DNA of 64,000 nt from Ascarosepion bandense. Its lineage: Eukaryota > Mollusca > Cephalopoda > Sepiida > Sepiidae. The DNA is taken from NCBI GenBank assembly GCA_037127315.1, contig JBBBDQ010001122.1, positions 4,468,501-4,532,500 on the forward strand. The letters run 5' to 3'. This document shows, piece by piece, positions 42,649 to 53,134 of this stretch (within the stretch, counting starts at the first letter, position 1; every line of letters starts with the position of its first letter). Under the pieces are notes generated by a model. That model was not told where the DNA came from and searched no databases. It saw only the letters and a program-made list of their open reading frames with translations. The translations under genes were made by a program, and so were the position numbers.

Positions 42649-42800
42649 GGCCACAGTCATCCTTCTTTTACCCACTTCCTAACACCTCCTATAACCTTGT
42701 CACTCTTTGTCATAACTTTCCTCCTATGTAACTCCCTGCGCACCAGTGGAAGTAAACTGCCTTGCTTGGAGCGATATGATTTTAATTTTTTTAAAAATCA
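42649..42800 (+). mobile_element. Second copy of the LINE 3' UTR
   Basis: Repeats the UTR upstream (cacttcctaacacctcctat, gtaactccctgcgcaccagt, ccttgcttggagcgatatg). Confidence 0.8.
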
Positions 42801-42837
42801 TTTAAAAAAAACAGTTGAAAGTTCTCGGACATTAGTT

Positions 42838-42965
42838 TCGACGTCGTCTAATGGTTAGCAAGATTTTCTAGTTGCATCAGTTACGACTGAATAGGGAATT
42901 CAATGCTGAGAGCTCCATACTTACCGGCCTTATGCTGCATCTAAGCTACGTTTACAAATCATAAT
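42838..42965 (+). mobile_element. SINE family D, copy 2, decayed
   Basis: gtcgtctaatggttagcaag for the A box region and gggaattcaatgctg for a damaged B box, followed by cttatgctgcatctaagct as in copy 1. Confidence 0.65.
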
Positions 42966-43540
42966 GAGGAAAGAGGGCGAAAAACTTCACCTTCACGGGT
43001 ATATTGAAGACAGGGTTTGATAAAGGAAGGTGGAGATCTGCTTTTCGCTTGTGTGAATGAACGACATAACCAGTGGTCGGCTTATCAAAATGAGGAAAAA
43101 AAAAAACCTAGAGCCTCCCGAGAAAGAGAAATTGTGGAAAACTGATCATGATTACTGAATAAACGCGACACATAAGAAGGCAAAGCTTCCAAATTTAAGT
43201 ACGTTTTTTTCCAGAGTCACTCCTTTTTGTAAATGTAAAATCTGTTCAGGTTCGGTTCTAATGTTTCTCCGCTTATTTGTTATCGCCCACAGACTTCTCA
43301 GTCGTCTTTCTCTTTTAAACGCTCCTTTTAAATATTTCAATAATTCCTTCATGTGTCTGATATATATAAAATATAATTATATTAGGATAAAGCAATGTAA
43401 GTTACTGTGTTTTGCCATGATGAAACTCTTCATAAAGACATTTTACTGTGTGTTGTACGATTTCCTGTTGCTAAATAGAGCGAAACAGCAAATACAGATA
43501 GGGTTTTATTCAGACTGTGTATTTAATTACGCTAAGGCTA
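42966..43540. other. No gene recognised
   Basis: A 152-residue plus frame (43261-43719) is AT-rich, crosses into an antisense LINE fragment and has no recognisable domain. Confidence 0.4.
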
Positions 43541-43544
43541 TACT

Positions 43545-43935
43545 TATCCAACTTCTATCTGCCGTGTCCCTTCAGAGCGAAGGCGATAGTGGCTCTCCAA
43601 AATTGTCTGTCCCTTTTTTGTTATTTTTCGCAAAACTTGTTCCGCCATCCATTCATTCAACCTCATTATGTTATGCCTTGTTTTCCCCTCTCTCTTTTTT
43701 TCTCTCTCTCTTGCCTTGAATCTGTCCTATGAGTATACGATTTTCCAAGCCCTCTTTCCTCATTGTGTCCTAGATGATTCAACGGAACTCTTTCTGATGT
43801 CAAGAATTAATTTCCAGTTTTTAATTTCCAGTTGCTCGCATATTCGGTCCATGGTACCCTCATCATCCTTCTGTATAATGCAAAAAATGTTGAAAATAGA
43901 CGGAGACTCGAGTTCACCTCAAACTGAATTCGTGC
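43545..43935 (-). mobile_element. RTE-like LINE fragment
   Basis: The minus strand encodes DTMRKEGLENRILIGQIQGK and the region upstream of it, with several stops. Same region as 49435-49985. Confidence 0.7.
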
Positions 43936-44039
43936 ATACGATATATCACTAAAGGCGCTGAAAAAACCGGTCAGCCTATTCCAGAAATTACCTGATCCAC
44001 CTGTCATGCTGTATCTCTAAAAAAAGGTCATCCTTGCTT

Positions 44040-44495
44040 AGAATGTTGCTGTCAAATATGGATTGGTGCTCTTGCTATATAAATAAATTCTTGATAAAAT
44101 CCAAAGAATGTGCAATGTCATTGGCCCTGACCTGGCATCTCGGCTTTAGCCATTTTATCACTGCTGAAATTAACTTCCCTATGCTTTTTCAATAAATACT
44201 TTCACGGTAAATGTTCTGACGAACTTTCCTTTATAGTACCTAATTTTTATGAAATTAAGTGCAGTACTAAGTTTGGTGGCAATGTCTCATCATTTTACAT
44301 TTTAAATGGCTTTAAGTTCTGTTCTAATGGTTTTTCTCACACTTCTCGTTTGTAGAACTCATCTCCGTTTTCTTGTTTCCCGAAACCTGTTCTTTTTATT
44401 GTCCTGTCTCCTCACTTTTCATTCTCTTCCACTTTTTATAATCTCTTGCTCGTTAGAAGCATTATAGCCATGTTTGTGGTGAAATGATTTAAAAA
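44040..44495 (+). mobile_element. Jockey-type LINE 3' end, old copy
   Basis: Recognisable from ggattggtgctcttgctat, a decayed YFHGKCSDEL region, the FSHTSRL-like segment near 44333 and a degenerate UTR. Many frame breaks. Confidence 0.6.
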
Positions 44496-44879
44496 GAAAA
44501 ACAAAACAATATTCCGGACTTTGTCGATTACCGTAGGCCAGTCGGTGTGCGGGTTTCACTGACTGGATTCTACATCCACAATAAAAGACTCTCGGGTCAA
44601 CCCAACGCTGTACCTGACTTCTCGGGTCTCACTTCTCAGCGTAACACTTAGAGGAAAGTATATTTTGTAATTTGTGGCCTTGACTCACAAACTAAACAAT
44701 GCTTTGTCCTTTATACCTCGATATAAGCATATCTGGAACACTGAAAGTCCCCTCTTCATTTGTGACGTAAAAGAACTGTCCAAATCTAGCACATGTTTCT
44801 CTATCTAACAAAAAAAGAAGCTAAGAAGAGTATTAAGGGACAGAAAAATTTCATTGAAAACTAAGAAAAAAGTTTGTCT
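44496..44879. other. No recognisable feature
   Basis: Unassigned; short frames only. Confidence 0.45.
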
Positions 44880-45030
44880 ATACTTCTGAAATGAGGTAGC
44901 ATTTTCATTATTAGCATTGTTCGGACTGTTGTCATCATTTTTATTAACATATTCTCGACGTTTCGGCCGTTGTACGCCCCCGGCCTTGTTCAAATGCTTA
45001 GAATTTCGAACTGAACCTTTTATTTCGAGC
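44880..45030 (-). mobile_element. Penelope-like fragment with hammerhead relic
   Basis: On the minus strand: TTGAACA, A, GGCCG, loop, CGGCC, GAAAC, GTCG (about 44995-44955). Stem II is a perfect 5 bp, but G8 of the core is C. Downstream the sequence matches 37335-37420 and 10750-10860. Confidence 0.5.
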
Positions 45031-45177
45031 ACTGCGGTATATCATTCTTGCTTCATGTGTCATGTATTTATCTCCCTTTAACTCTACTCTCTAAGTTATT
45101 CGTTCACCAATTCCGTAGCCAGGTATTGAACTAGCAATAAGTTATTTCACGCTGGATCAAACTCAGAACTTTTGGGG

Positions 45178-45689
45178 GCCTTAAGGACACATAGCCCAGT
45201 GATTAAAAACGTTGATGAGATACAGACAATGACGTGTGTGTGTGTATATGTGTATATAATATAATATATAATATAATTATCTATCTATATATATATATAT
45301 ATATATATATATCTCCACGACTTGTTAGAACTTTCGCTTTCTGACCATGAAGCCCGGGTCCGAATATTACTATGGTTAATTTGTCAGGAAGAGTGAAGTT
45401 CGGTAGACAGTTTCCTTTGAGGAGTCGTCGATAGTTGTGTAGGTCGAAGTTACAAGTCATCGTAACCGAGGGTTTGAGCGTCCTGGCCTTATTAAAACTA
45501 TTGTTCATGTTAGAACAAGGCGCTCTCTCCCAGAAACTGTAACTAAGGTCGGCTCAGCATAGTTGCAGTATAAACTACAGGTGAGCTCTGTGGTTGTTGA
45601 ACAAACACAAGTATGCTTGAGCAGGCGTCTGAAATGGGGATTAGCTAGCCGCCCTGGTAGAAAAGGATCTCTAGAATGTAAATGGCCAG

Positions 45690-45739
<50 letters not shown>

Positions 45740-45780
45740 TCCCCTCCTGTTTCGCTCTTAGGTTTGGATTTTTTTTCTCC
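45178..45780. other. Unassigned sequence with (TA)n tracts
   Basis: A tRNA-like A box scrap (acatagcccagtgatta) at 45190, and (TA)n at 45289-45312 and 45692-45737. No gene. Confidence 0.5.
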
Positions 45781-46488
45781 TTATGTCTTCATGTAAAATA
45801 CTCAATAGTATATAAATATATGTTGCCGTCATTTTTGACGGCACAGCCCCATTCGTTAGTGAATAAAAGGTGACAACGTTGAAATGATTAAAGTTTTTGC
45901 AGAAGCATGACATATACTAATGATTTATTCAGTAAATCTTTTACGTGCTTACTCAAATCATATCTGATGCGCCTTGGCTGATAATCGTTGTACGGTAATT
46001 TTTTTCATTACTGAATGGCGGTAAATCAGTTGTTTGTCTACTCACCCCGCTCATTCTCGGCAACTGTGGCATGCCATTGACTTGGATATCTCGCAATGGT
46101 TATTCATAACCTCTGCTAAGGGCGTTCGTACTGGGCGTAAGTAGCTTCAAACGTAATTAGTAGTAATTGTGTCTTCTTGAGGTTCTTGAAAATCCGAAAA
46201 GAACGATCTGCAATAAAATCTATCTCTCCTAGTTCAATCATTTTCTATTCTCAATGTGGTAATTACCTTAGAATTTAGATCACAGGTTATGAGTAACGGG
46301 AGGGACGAAAGAACATTTGACAAATATTATAAATCATTACTGCAACAACTAACCAATATTTTAAAAAAAAAAAAAAACAACGCCCACAATCCAATTTCTG
46401 TGACTGGGCATTAATGAGTCCTATATAGGCTCCTATTATTAATGCTAGATATTTTAAATTTCTAAATACCGGATAACTATTTTTCACT

Positions 46489-46528
<40 letters not shown>

Positions 46529-46585
46529 TAATTAATTAATTAATTAATTGTATACACACTTTTACAGTGCATAAAGTCTATTTGA
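45781..46585. other. No gene; (GT)n and (AATT)n microsatellites
   Basis: (GT)n at 46493-46525 is followed directly by (TAAT)n at 46525-46550. The rest is unassigned. Confidence 0.55.
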
Positions 46586-46938
46586 TTTATTTTTTTTAAT
46601 CCTATCGACCCAAGCAAGGCAGTTTACTGCTACTGGTTTGCAGGGGTTACGTAGGAGAAAAATTATGAGAAAGAGCGACAGGTTATAGAGGGTGTCAAGA
46701 AGTGGGTAAGAGAAGGATGAGAGTGAAGTGGATGGAGAAAGGAGCATGAGAGAGAGGATGCAAGTTAGTGAGATAGGAGATGAATATTGACTTTGCATTT
46801 AAATTTTTGTCGATTGTAGCTGTCGGGGAGGATGCAAGTAAACGGAAGGCAATTCCACAAGCGGGAAGTGCGAGAAAAGAAGCTGATGGAGTAGAATTTG
46901 CGTTTACATTTTATTGGTTTCACAGAAGAGCGGGACCT
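46585..46938 (-). mobile_element. Jockey-type LINE 3' end fused to a SINE
   Basis: The minus strand holds the 3' UTR (46590-46740) and the ORF2 end (YNRQKFKCKV-like, then RLWNCLP-like at about 46850). At 46936, in gggacctag, it passes without a gap into SINE family A. Confidence 0.8.
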
Positions 46939-47112
46939 AGCGGCTCGGAACGAAAAATCGGAGAGCCCAGTTCGAACTCTAGTGCTGCTCCCTCCATCTA
47001 AATTGGGTTCTATAGCTTTGGTTGCGGGAAAATCTTCTGCCCAGTCAGTTATGCCTCTTTAGAGAAGATCGCCCAAGCGTGTATTGCACAGAGCACATAG
47101 ATGACTGATTAT
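46936..47112 (+). mobile_element. SINE family A, internally deleted copy
   Basis: Starts inside the head (cggctcggaacgaaaaatcg), has B box cagttcgaactc, lacks much of the body, and ends gatgactga. Confidence 0.75.
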
Positions 47113-47283
47113 CATCCAGGTTCGTTCAGTGCCGGTATAGTATGTGGCCTACCTCTTTGATTTTGGTATAGTATATGATCTGCTCGGTTTGAATCTGTCC
47201 TACCTCAGTGTGTATTTAAAGATATAAGTATTCGGCTTTTTATTGAAACTAATTATTTTCCTAACCCTTACCAGACATTTATA

Positions 47284-47592
47284 ATCAGTCAGTTAAGTGC
47301 CATACGTGATACACGCTTGGGCGATCATGTCTCGAAAAAGACATGACTGACTGGGCAGAAGATTATCCCGCAGTAGGTTGCCATTGCTTTCTGCGGTAAA
47401 CTGGTTGTCGACCAAGGCTATAGAACCCAATCTGTCCTGTTATTTAACCCCTAACTGGAAGGAATATACGGATTAATGCCTTTCCCAAGGGTATTTGCGC
47501 GTAAGTGAATGCAATGAATTCGGCTGGAATTCGAACTCGGCTCCCCGATTTCTCGTTCCGAGCCGATATCCAATGCACCACAACGCACATCA
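47284..47592 (-). mobile_element. SINE family A, full-length copy
   Basis: From cagtcagttaagtgccatac to ccaatgcaccacaacgcaca with all parts present. One of the best copies. Confidence 0.9.
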
Positions 47593-47944
47593 ATACTTCC
47601 TTATAATACGCTTTTTAAGCTAGGCCACATACTATACCAGTGACATAATTTTGTAGACCACATACTATACCGATACCAAAAGTTCAGGTATTGAAAAGGC
47701 TGCTGTTGAAGAACTTCATCCAAATCCACCCATGTGGTTTACTGTTTCACGAATTACAGATAAGTTTGAAGCTGATGTTACTGTAAACAATGTTTGAAGA
47801 TCGCGGATATCAAGAACCATTTCAAAGCAAGAAAGAATAATAAAGTTTTCACAGGATTCTAAGAAACCCTTCGAAATGTCGTTTGCTGCTTGTGATTCCA
47901 GTGCATTGCATTTAAAAAGAAATCTTAAGAGCATTCTTGCCTAT
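47593..47944. other. No gene recognised
   Basis: Flanks contain a short repeat (cacatactatacc at 47631 and 47659; catagtatgtggcc near 47135). A 72-residue minus frame has no signature. Confidence 0.4.
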
Positions 47945-48545
47945 TATAAGAATGGATGACGCTAGTCTCCTAGAGAGCAACGCACGCGCCTCCTCGGCCT
48001 CACTCTCTCAAATGGAATGACTTCATAGAATCCATAGCTACATCTCCTGCTAGGAAGTTTATCTCACTGTGTCGGGTTAAGCTTTTCTCGTCAGAATCCA
48101 TTTTGCGCATTTATAAATCTTTACTAATTGAATATCTAAATGTGGATCTGCAATATAATCACTCCTGACTTGGTAGCCTGCTTTCGGTCACTTTCTCACC
48201 GATGTAATATGGCTTCCCTCTGTCTTTTCTACAAGTCTTCGCATGGCAGCTACTCTGGTGAGCTTTTTTTTCCTTGGTACTGTGACCACATGTATTCACT
48301 CGTGCTACTAGATTGGCATTAAGGTCCCACCATTTTACCGTCGAATTAGTTTGCAGAACTCACTTCTATTTGCTTGCTTTCCTGATAGCTACAATCTTCA
48401 AACGTCAGTTGCCATCTTTTATCTACTTGATTCCAGTCCATCTCTTTTCTTCGACACCCCCTGTAACTTTTTTTATTTTCCCACTGTAGCTCCCTGTGCA
48501 CCAGTGGCATTTCTTCCTTGCTTGGTGGTAATAGCTATAAAAGAA
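47945..48545 (+). mobile_element. Jockey-type LINE C-terminal region and 3' UTR
   Basis: Contains the RASSASLS-like and FIESIATS segments, NIITPDLVACFRSLSHRCNM, ASLCLFYKSSHGSYSGEL, and the 3' end ccctgtgcaccagtggcatt. Several frameshifts. Confidence 0.75.
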
Positions 48546-48597
48546 TAAATAAGTACTGTCTTTGTATGCATTATTTAAATTAGTTGATACTACAGTG

Positions 48598-48862
48598 TGA
48601 TGTGGTGCAGTGACTATCGGCTCGGAACAAGTTCGAATTCCAGTTTAATTCTTTGCATTCACTTACGCACAAGTACTCCTGGGAAAGATATTAATCCTTC
48701 TTTTTCCTCCAGTTATGGGTTAAATAATAGAACATATTGGGTTCTATAGCCTTGGCTGGCAACCGGTCTACCTCAGAAAGCAATGGCAGCCTAATGCGGG
48801 ATAATCTTCCGCCCAGTCAAAAAGCGTGTATCACGTATGGCAATTAACTGACTGATAGTTGA
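48598..48862 (+). mobile_element. SINE family A, copy
   Basis: From gatgtggtgcagtgactatc to aattaactgactga; a short deletion removes the catgtctc hairpin. Confidence 0.85.
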
Positions 48863-49184
48863 TAGTGGTTGAAGAATTATAGATTGAGAAAGCTTCATAA
48901 GTTGTCTACATTTTTTAGATACCACATTCTTGTTTTTATAATTAATATCGGATTTTATGGTGAGTAATTAATATGTTAATAAGGATAGTCTTCTTCACGC
49001 AAGCCTACGGTCTAACCACGCTGAAAATACAGTTGGATCCCGCAAGCAGTTTTGAACTCGTCAGTATTGAGTCGGGGAACCACGAGGGAACACCAGGTAC
49101 TGTAAAGAACCTCCTAAAATCGGAAAGGGTTTTGGTATGTGCGACGCCAGTTATCATAAATAATAAAAATATGAAGAATAGTCA
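48863..49184. other. No gene recognised
   Basis: The 82-residue plus frame 48973-49221 contains aactcgtcagtattgagt...gaacaccaggtactgta, perhaps a decayed 5S-like scrap. Not called. Confidence 0.35.
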
Positions 49185-49352
49185 GCCGGCTAAGTGCCAT
49201 ACTCAACCCACAGGTGGTTGAGACAAGATAGATTCACACATTTCCCAAGGGTATTTGCTTGTAAATGACAAAGAATTCAACTGCAATTCGAACTCGGCTC
49301 TCCAATTTCTCGTTCCGAGCCAATATTCATTATGCATCACTGCACACCTTTA
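49185..49352 (-). mobile_element. SINE family A, internally deleted copy
   Basis: Tail gtcagccggctaagtgcca, then a jump to acacatttcccaagggta and the head (gaactcggctctcc, cattatgcatcactgcacac). Confidence 0.75.
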
Positions 49353-49434
49353 TTACAAAATGAAAAAGTTCTCAGTCTCTATAGTAATTCAGGATACGGT
49401 AAGCACTCGAATCCTTTATTCATTACACCCCACT

Positions 49435-49985
49435 TCTTCTTCTTCTATGTGCCCCGTTCCTTCAGGACGTAGGCGATCATGGTTCTCCAAGTCTCCTTAT
49501 CCCTTGTGGCTCTTAGTATGTTTGCTCCTGTTACTCCTGGCAACCCCCGTTCCATCATCCACCTGATCAGGCCCTGCAAATATGTTATCCGCTGCCTTCC
49601 TCTGTCTCTCTTTTTCCTTCTATCTGGCCAGTCAGTATCAGGTTCTTCAAGCTCTCCTTCCTCATTGCGTATCCCAGGAACTTCAGTTGTCTCTTCCTGA
49701 TGCTCAGTATGAATTTCCTTTTTGTTGCCATTCTTTCCAACACCTAATCGTTGCTTGCATGCTCAGTCCACGATATCCGCAGCATCCTTCTGTAGAACCA
49801 CATTTCCGCTGCTTCCAGTTTTGTCCTCATTTTCGATGATATTGTCCAGCATTCACTGCCGTATTGAAGAACTGACATCACATAGCAATCCAGCACTCTT
49901 TTCTTTGTTTCTAGTGAGTTTCTTGTGTCTTAATACTTCACTCAGCTCCTGGAATGCGTCCTTGTGCTTTTGGATCTCAGGAATA
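49435..49985 (-). mobile_element. RTE-like LINE fragment
   Basis: The minus strand encodes SVLQYGSECWTISSKMRTKL, EAAEMWFYRRMLRISW and RKRQLKFLGYAMRKESLKNL with LILTGQIEGK, a nearly continuous stretch of the C-terminal region of RTE-like proteins. Stops and shifts occur after about 49640. Confidence 0.8.
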
Positions 49986-50010
49986 TAAATGTATAGAAAC
50001 AGCTGTGACC

Positions 50011-50070
50011 ACAAAGTGAGGGGTCAGTTTACGTTTCGATTGTAATATGGAACGGATCCCCCACTTTATA
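50011..50070. mobile_element. 58-bp palindromic mini-MITE, copy M4
   Basis: Ends acaaagtgaggggtcagttt and gatcccccactttat. It interrupts RTE-like sequence: the adjacent 50075-50190 fragment breaks off exactly here. Confidence 0.75.
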
Positions 50071-50074
50071 TCCA

Positions 50075-50195
50075 GTATGCTGCTGTAGAACCACATTTCA
50101 GCTGCTTCAAGTCTTTCCTTCATCTTTGATGATATTGTCCAGCCCTCACTGCCGTATTTAAGAACTGACATCACATAGCAATCCCCCACTACATA
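50075..50195 (-). mobile_element. RTE-like fragment bounded by mini-MITE ends
   Basis: Encodes YVMSVLKYGSEGWTISSK and MKERLEAAEMWFY. On the minus strand it is bracketed by gtagtgggggat and aaagtgggggatc, both like the mini-MITE terminus. Confidence 0.7.
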
Positions 50196-50209
50196 TCCGT
50201 TAAAGAATA

Positions 50210-51005
50210 TTTTATGTGCGGTGTTCCTTCAGGGCGTAGGCGATCATGGACTTCCACTTGCCTTTATCCCTTGTCGCTCTCAACATTTTTCCTCTTGGTA
50301 TCTCTTCCACACTCCGCTCCGCCATCCACTTGCTCAAGTATGTCTCAAGCTGCTTTCCCCTGTCTATCCGTCCCTCTATCCGTCCTGTAAGTATTAGATT
50401 CTCCAAACCCTCCTTCCTCACTATATGCCCGAGAAACAGCTGTATCTGTATGATGCTATGTTCCCTTTTCGTTTACATCCACTTCAATACCTTGTCGTTG
50501 CTCACGTTTGGTTTATATTATCCTCATCATCCTTCTGTAGAAAACACTTCTGTTGGTTCGAGTCTCTCCTCCATCTTTGAAGACATCGTCCAGCATTCGC
50601 TGCCATATAGAAAGACAGATATCACATAGGAGTCTTTTTTCTTCGTTTCTAATTAAATCTTCCTGTCTCTCAATGCACTGCTTAGCTTTTGAAATGCGTT
50701 CTTGGCCATGTCAATGCGTCTTCAGATAGAAGTGTCGTACTTTCTATTCTCTGTCAGAACATTTCTCAGGTATTTCAATTTCTGCACCTGTTTGATTTTA
50801 GCATTCACGACCTTTAGTTGGTATTTTGGAGGGTATTTTTTTTTCTTTTTTGTTTTTTTTTTTATGATGATCATGCATTCATTTTTCTTAAATTTTATGT
50901 TTTAGTTCTTTCTTCTTGCTTTTCCTTGCTACCTTCTGTAATAGGTCCTGAATTTTCATTTTCATGTCTCTTATCAGCACTGTATCATCTAGAATAGGAG
51001 TGTAG
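50210..51005 (-). mobile_element. RTE-like LINE, RT end to C-terminus
   Basis: Near 50990 the minus strand reads ILDDTVLIRDMKMKIQDLL, the catalytic box of an RTE reverse transcriptase with YADD changed to ILDD but both aspartates kept. Downstream it has the AEMWFY region in decayed form, then MRKEGLENLILTGRIEGRID and WKSMIAYALKEHRT. A T-rich tract disturbs the frame around 50840. Confidence 0.8.
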
Positions 51006-51054
51006 TGTAAAAATAGTTATAAAATTAATACTGACTTTGACTCTGTGTTTTTCT

Positions 51055-51183
51055 TTCTTCTGTGTGTGTGTGTGTTTTGTTTGTTTTTTGTGTTTTGTTT
51101 GTTTTTTGTGTGTTTTGTTTGTTTTTTTGTGTGTTTTGTTTGTTTTTTGTGTGTTTTGTTTGTTTTTTGTGTGTTTTGTTTAA
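51055..51183. repeat. T/G minisatellite, about 24-bp unit
   Basis: gtgtgttttgtttg followed by T6 is repeated five times. It resembles the much longer array at 61905-63345. Confidence 0.85.
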
Positions 51184-52235
51184 GACCCGCAGTTTATATT
51201 TTTAATCATAATGTATTTTGTTGCGTTGGAGGTTTGAGATATGCAAGTGATAGACAAGGATGTCTTAATAAAGAGGGAAAAATAATAATTTTCGATTTAC
51301 CGTGAAATCCAGAAGTGGTAGAGAGGTAGTAAGAAAATTAAAAAGAAAAAAGGAACTAGCAAATTTAAAGGGAGACAGTGAATGAATGTAAGACTCGTTT
51401 GTTGACCCTCAAATAGCTTCTTTTTATCAGTGTCACCGTCAAACTGAATGAAGGCCATTGACTAAAACGATAATGTCTGAATATTTGGCCTGTGCACAAA
51501 GCAGGCAAAGTGGCTATACAGCATTGCTGTTCAATGAGCACAACTAGTTGACTTCGTATGTATAAAAGTTTCTGTGTTCATGTTTCTGAGGTTGACTTAG
51601 ATATAAAGGGAATCTATGTATCTTTTATTAACATTTTATTTTCTCATTTTCAAAAGGCCACGAAATGATTTGTAAGGAAGACCTGTTCTTTTGAGCGCAA
51701 GCCTGTTAGAATTAAAATTAACATCGTTATCGTCGTTGCTGATAGATTTCGCTTGGAAGGTGCTTTTTTTTTATTTAATGACCTATAATTCAAGACGAAT
51801 CTCTTTTGGAAAGAGATTTTTTTTTTTTTTAATAAAAATAACGTTTAATGCATCTTCAGGGGGAAGAAGCGGTTGTTTTCTTTTCACCAGAAACAAGTCT
51901 CAAGAGCCACTGGAGGTAATAAGATTGATTTAATGCTACTGCATGTATGGAGGAAAGTGTAGATAAGTGATGAGAAACGGTGTATAATCTACTGAATGTT
52001 TAAGTGATCGATAAAACTGGGACATAAAGATTGAAAAAGAATTAAAAGTGGTTTAGAAAAAAACCCCAGAAATTTGTGAAGAGCCGTGATCGCCCACGTT
52101 TTGAAGGAGATAGGACAGAAAGATTGACTTATTTTTTCTTTGAAAATATATTTTGAAGTGTTTCGTTTGAAGTCTCGAAGGTTGAAAATTTTCTAATTGA
52201 ACTAAGTAGGCTAGGTTTATTTATATTTTTATTTT
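51184..52235. other. No recognisable feature
   Basis: No repeat shared with the rest of the window and no coding signature. Confidence 0.5.
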
Positions 52236-52237
52236 TA

Positions 52238-52346
52238 ATACCTTTCCAAGGGTATTTGTGCGTAAGTGAATGCAAGGAATTCAACTGAAATTCGAACTCG
52301 GTACCCAGATTCGTGAGTCGATATCCATTGTACCACAACGCACAGT
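52238..52346 (-). mobile_element. SINE family A, head half
   Basis: From tacctttccaagggtatttg to ccattgtaccacaacgcaca. Confidence 0.8.
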
Positions 52347-52464
52347 TACAGTGAGAAGATAAGGATAAGATATGGATGGTATTTAGGAAGGTGGATAGGG
52401 TTTAGACAGCCAGAAGATGGCAAATGACGTTGCATTTAAACTTATCTCCGCTTTATTGGAGGTC

Positions 52465-52722
52465 AATAATGGTACACGCTTTGGCCGATCATGTCTCGAA
52501 AAAGACCTGAGACCTGACTGGGCAGAAGATTATCCCGCAGTAGGTTGCCATGGCTTTCTGTGGTAGACTGGCAGTCAGCCAGGGCTATAGAACACTCTTA
52601 TTTAACCCATAACTTGAGGGAAGAGACAGATTAATACCTTTCCCAAGGGTATTTGCGCGTAAGTGAATGCACGAAATTCAATTTGAATTCGAACTCGGCT
52701 CCCCGATTTGTCGTTTCGATAT
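52465..52722 (-). mobile_element. SINE family A, copy truncated in the head
   Basis: From gtacacgctttggccgatca to ctccccgatttgtcgtttcg; it ends before the A box. Confidence 0.8.
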
Positions 52723-52734
52723 AATAATATATTG

Positions 52735-52793
52735 AACACTTTTTAATACAACTGTGTAATAGTCGAATTTTATTATGACCATAATCCAAGCTA

Positions 52794-52828
<35 letters not shown>
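52735..52828. repeat. Short dispersed repeat followed by (TA)n
   Basis: Matches 12000-12112 and ends in (TA)n at 52798-52828, directly against SINE B copy 3. Confidence 0.6.
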
Positions 52829-52829
<1 letters not shown>

Positions 52830-52830
52830 T

Positions 52831-53134
52831 GTCATCCGCAAACAGATCTGTTTCGCTGTATCACAGCTCATCAGTACGGTTAGACTCCGATTGCTTTTCC
52901 CCCAGGATTGAAACCCGACCGAATTGGCGTCAGTCGGCGATTCTACCTCTGAGCTACGGGTGCTCGGTGGTAGGAGGTAGACTTTTTAGCGTGTATATTA
53001 TCATTATACACGCCCAATAGCTGAGAATGTTCTAATTCATTACTGAATGAACGATGCATAGATGCCAAAGTAGCTATTTTTCAAATTCTACCATTCTTCC
53101 AGAGTACTCAGTCAGGGTGTGAGAGCGTAAATAG
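52831..53134 (-). mobile_element. SINE family B, copy 3, with complete ribozyme core
   Basis: Same extent as copy 1, including the 9-bp hairpin (gcgtgtata/tatacacgc at about 52988-53013) and the tRNA-like boxes (aggattgaaacccg; ctacctctgagcta). The upstream edge gagagcgtaaat is shared with copy 1. Confidence 0.8.
52836..52879 (-). ncRNA. Minimal hammerhead ribozyme, SINE B copy 3
   Basis: Identical layout to 6154-6197: CCGTA, CTGATGA (52874-52868), GCTGT-GAT-ACAGC, GAA-A, ACAGATCTGT (52851-52842), TGCGG. The only change is U instead of C at the cleavage nucleotide (52841), which still fits the UH rule. Confidence 0.8.

Noticed and set aside
43261..43719. 152-residue plus frame as a gene
   Set aside because: Its second half is the antisense of an RTE-like fragment and the first half is AT-rich low-complexity sequence.
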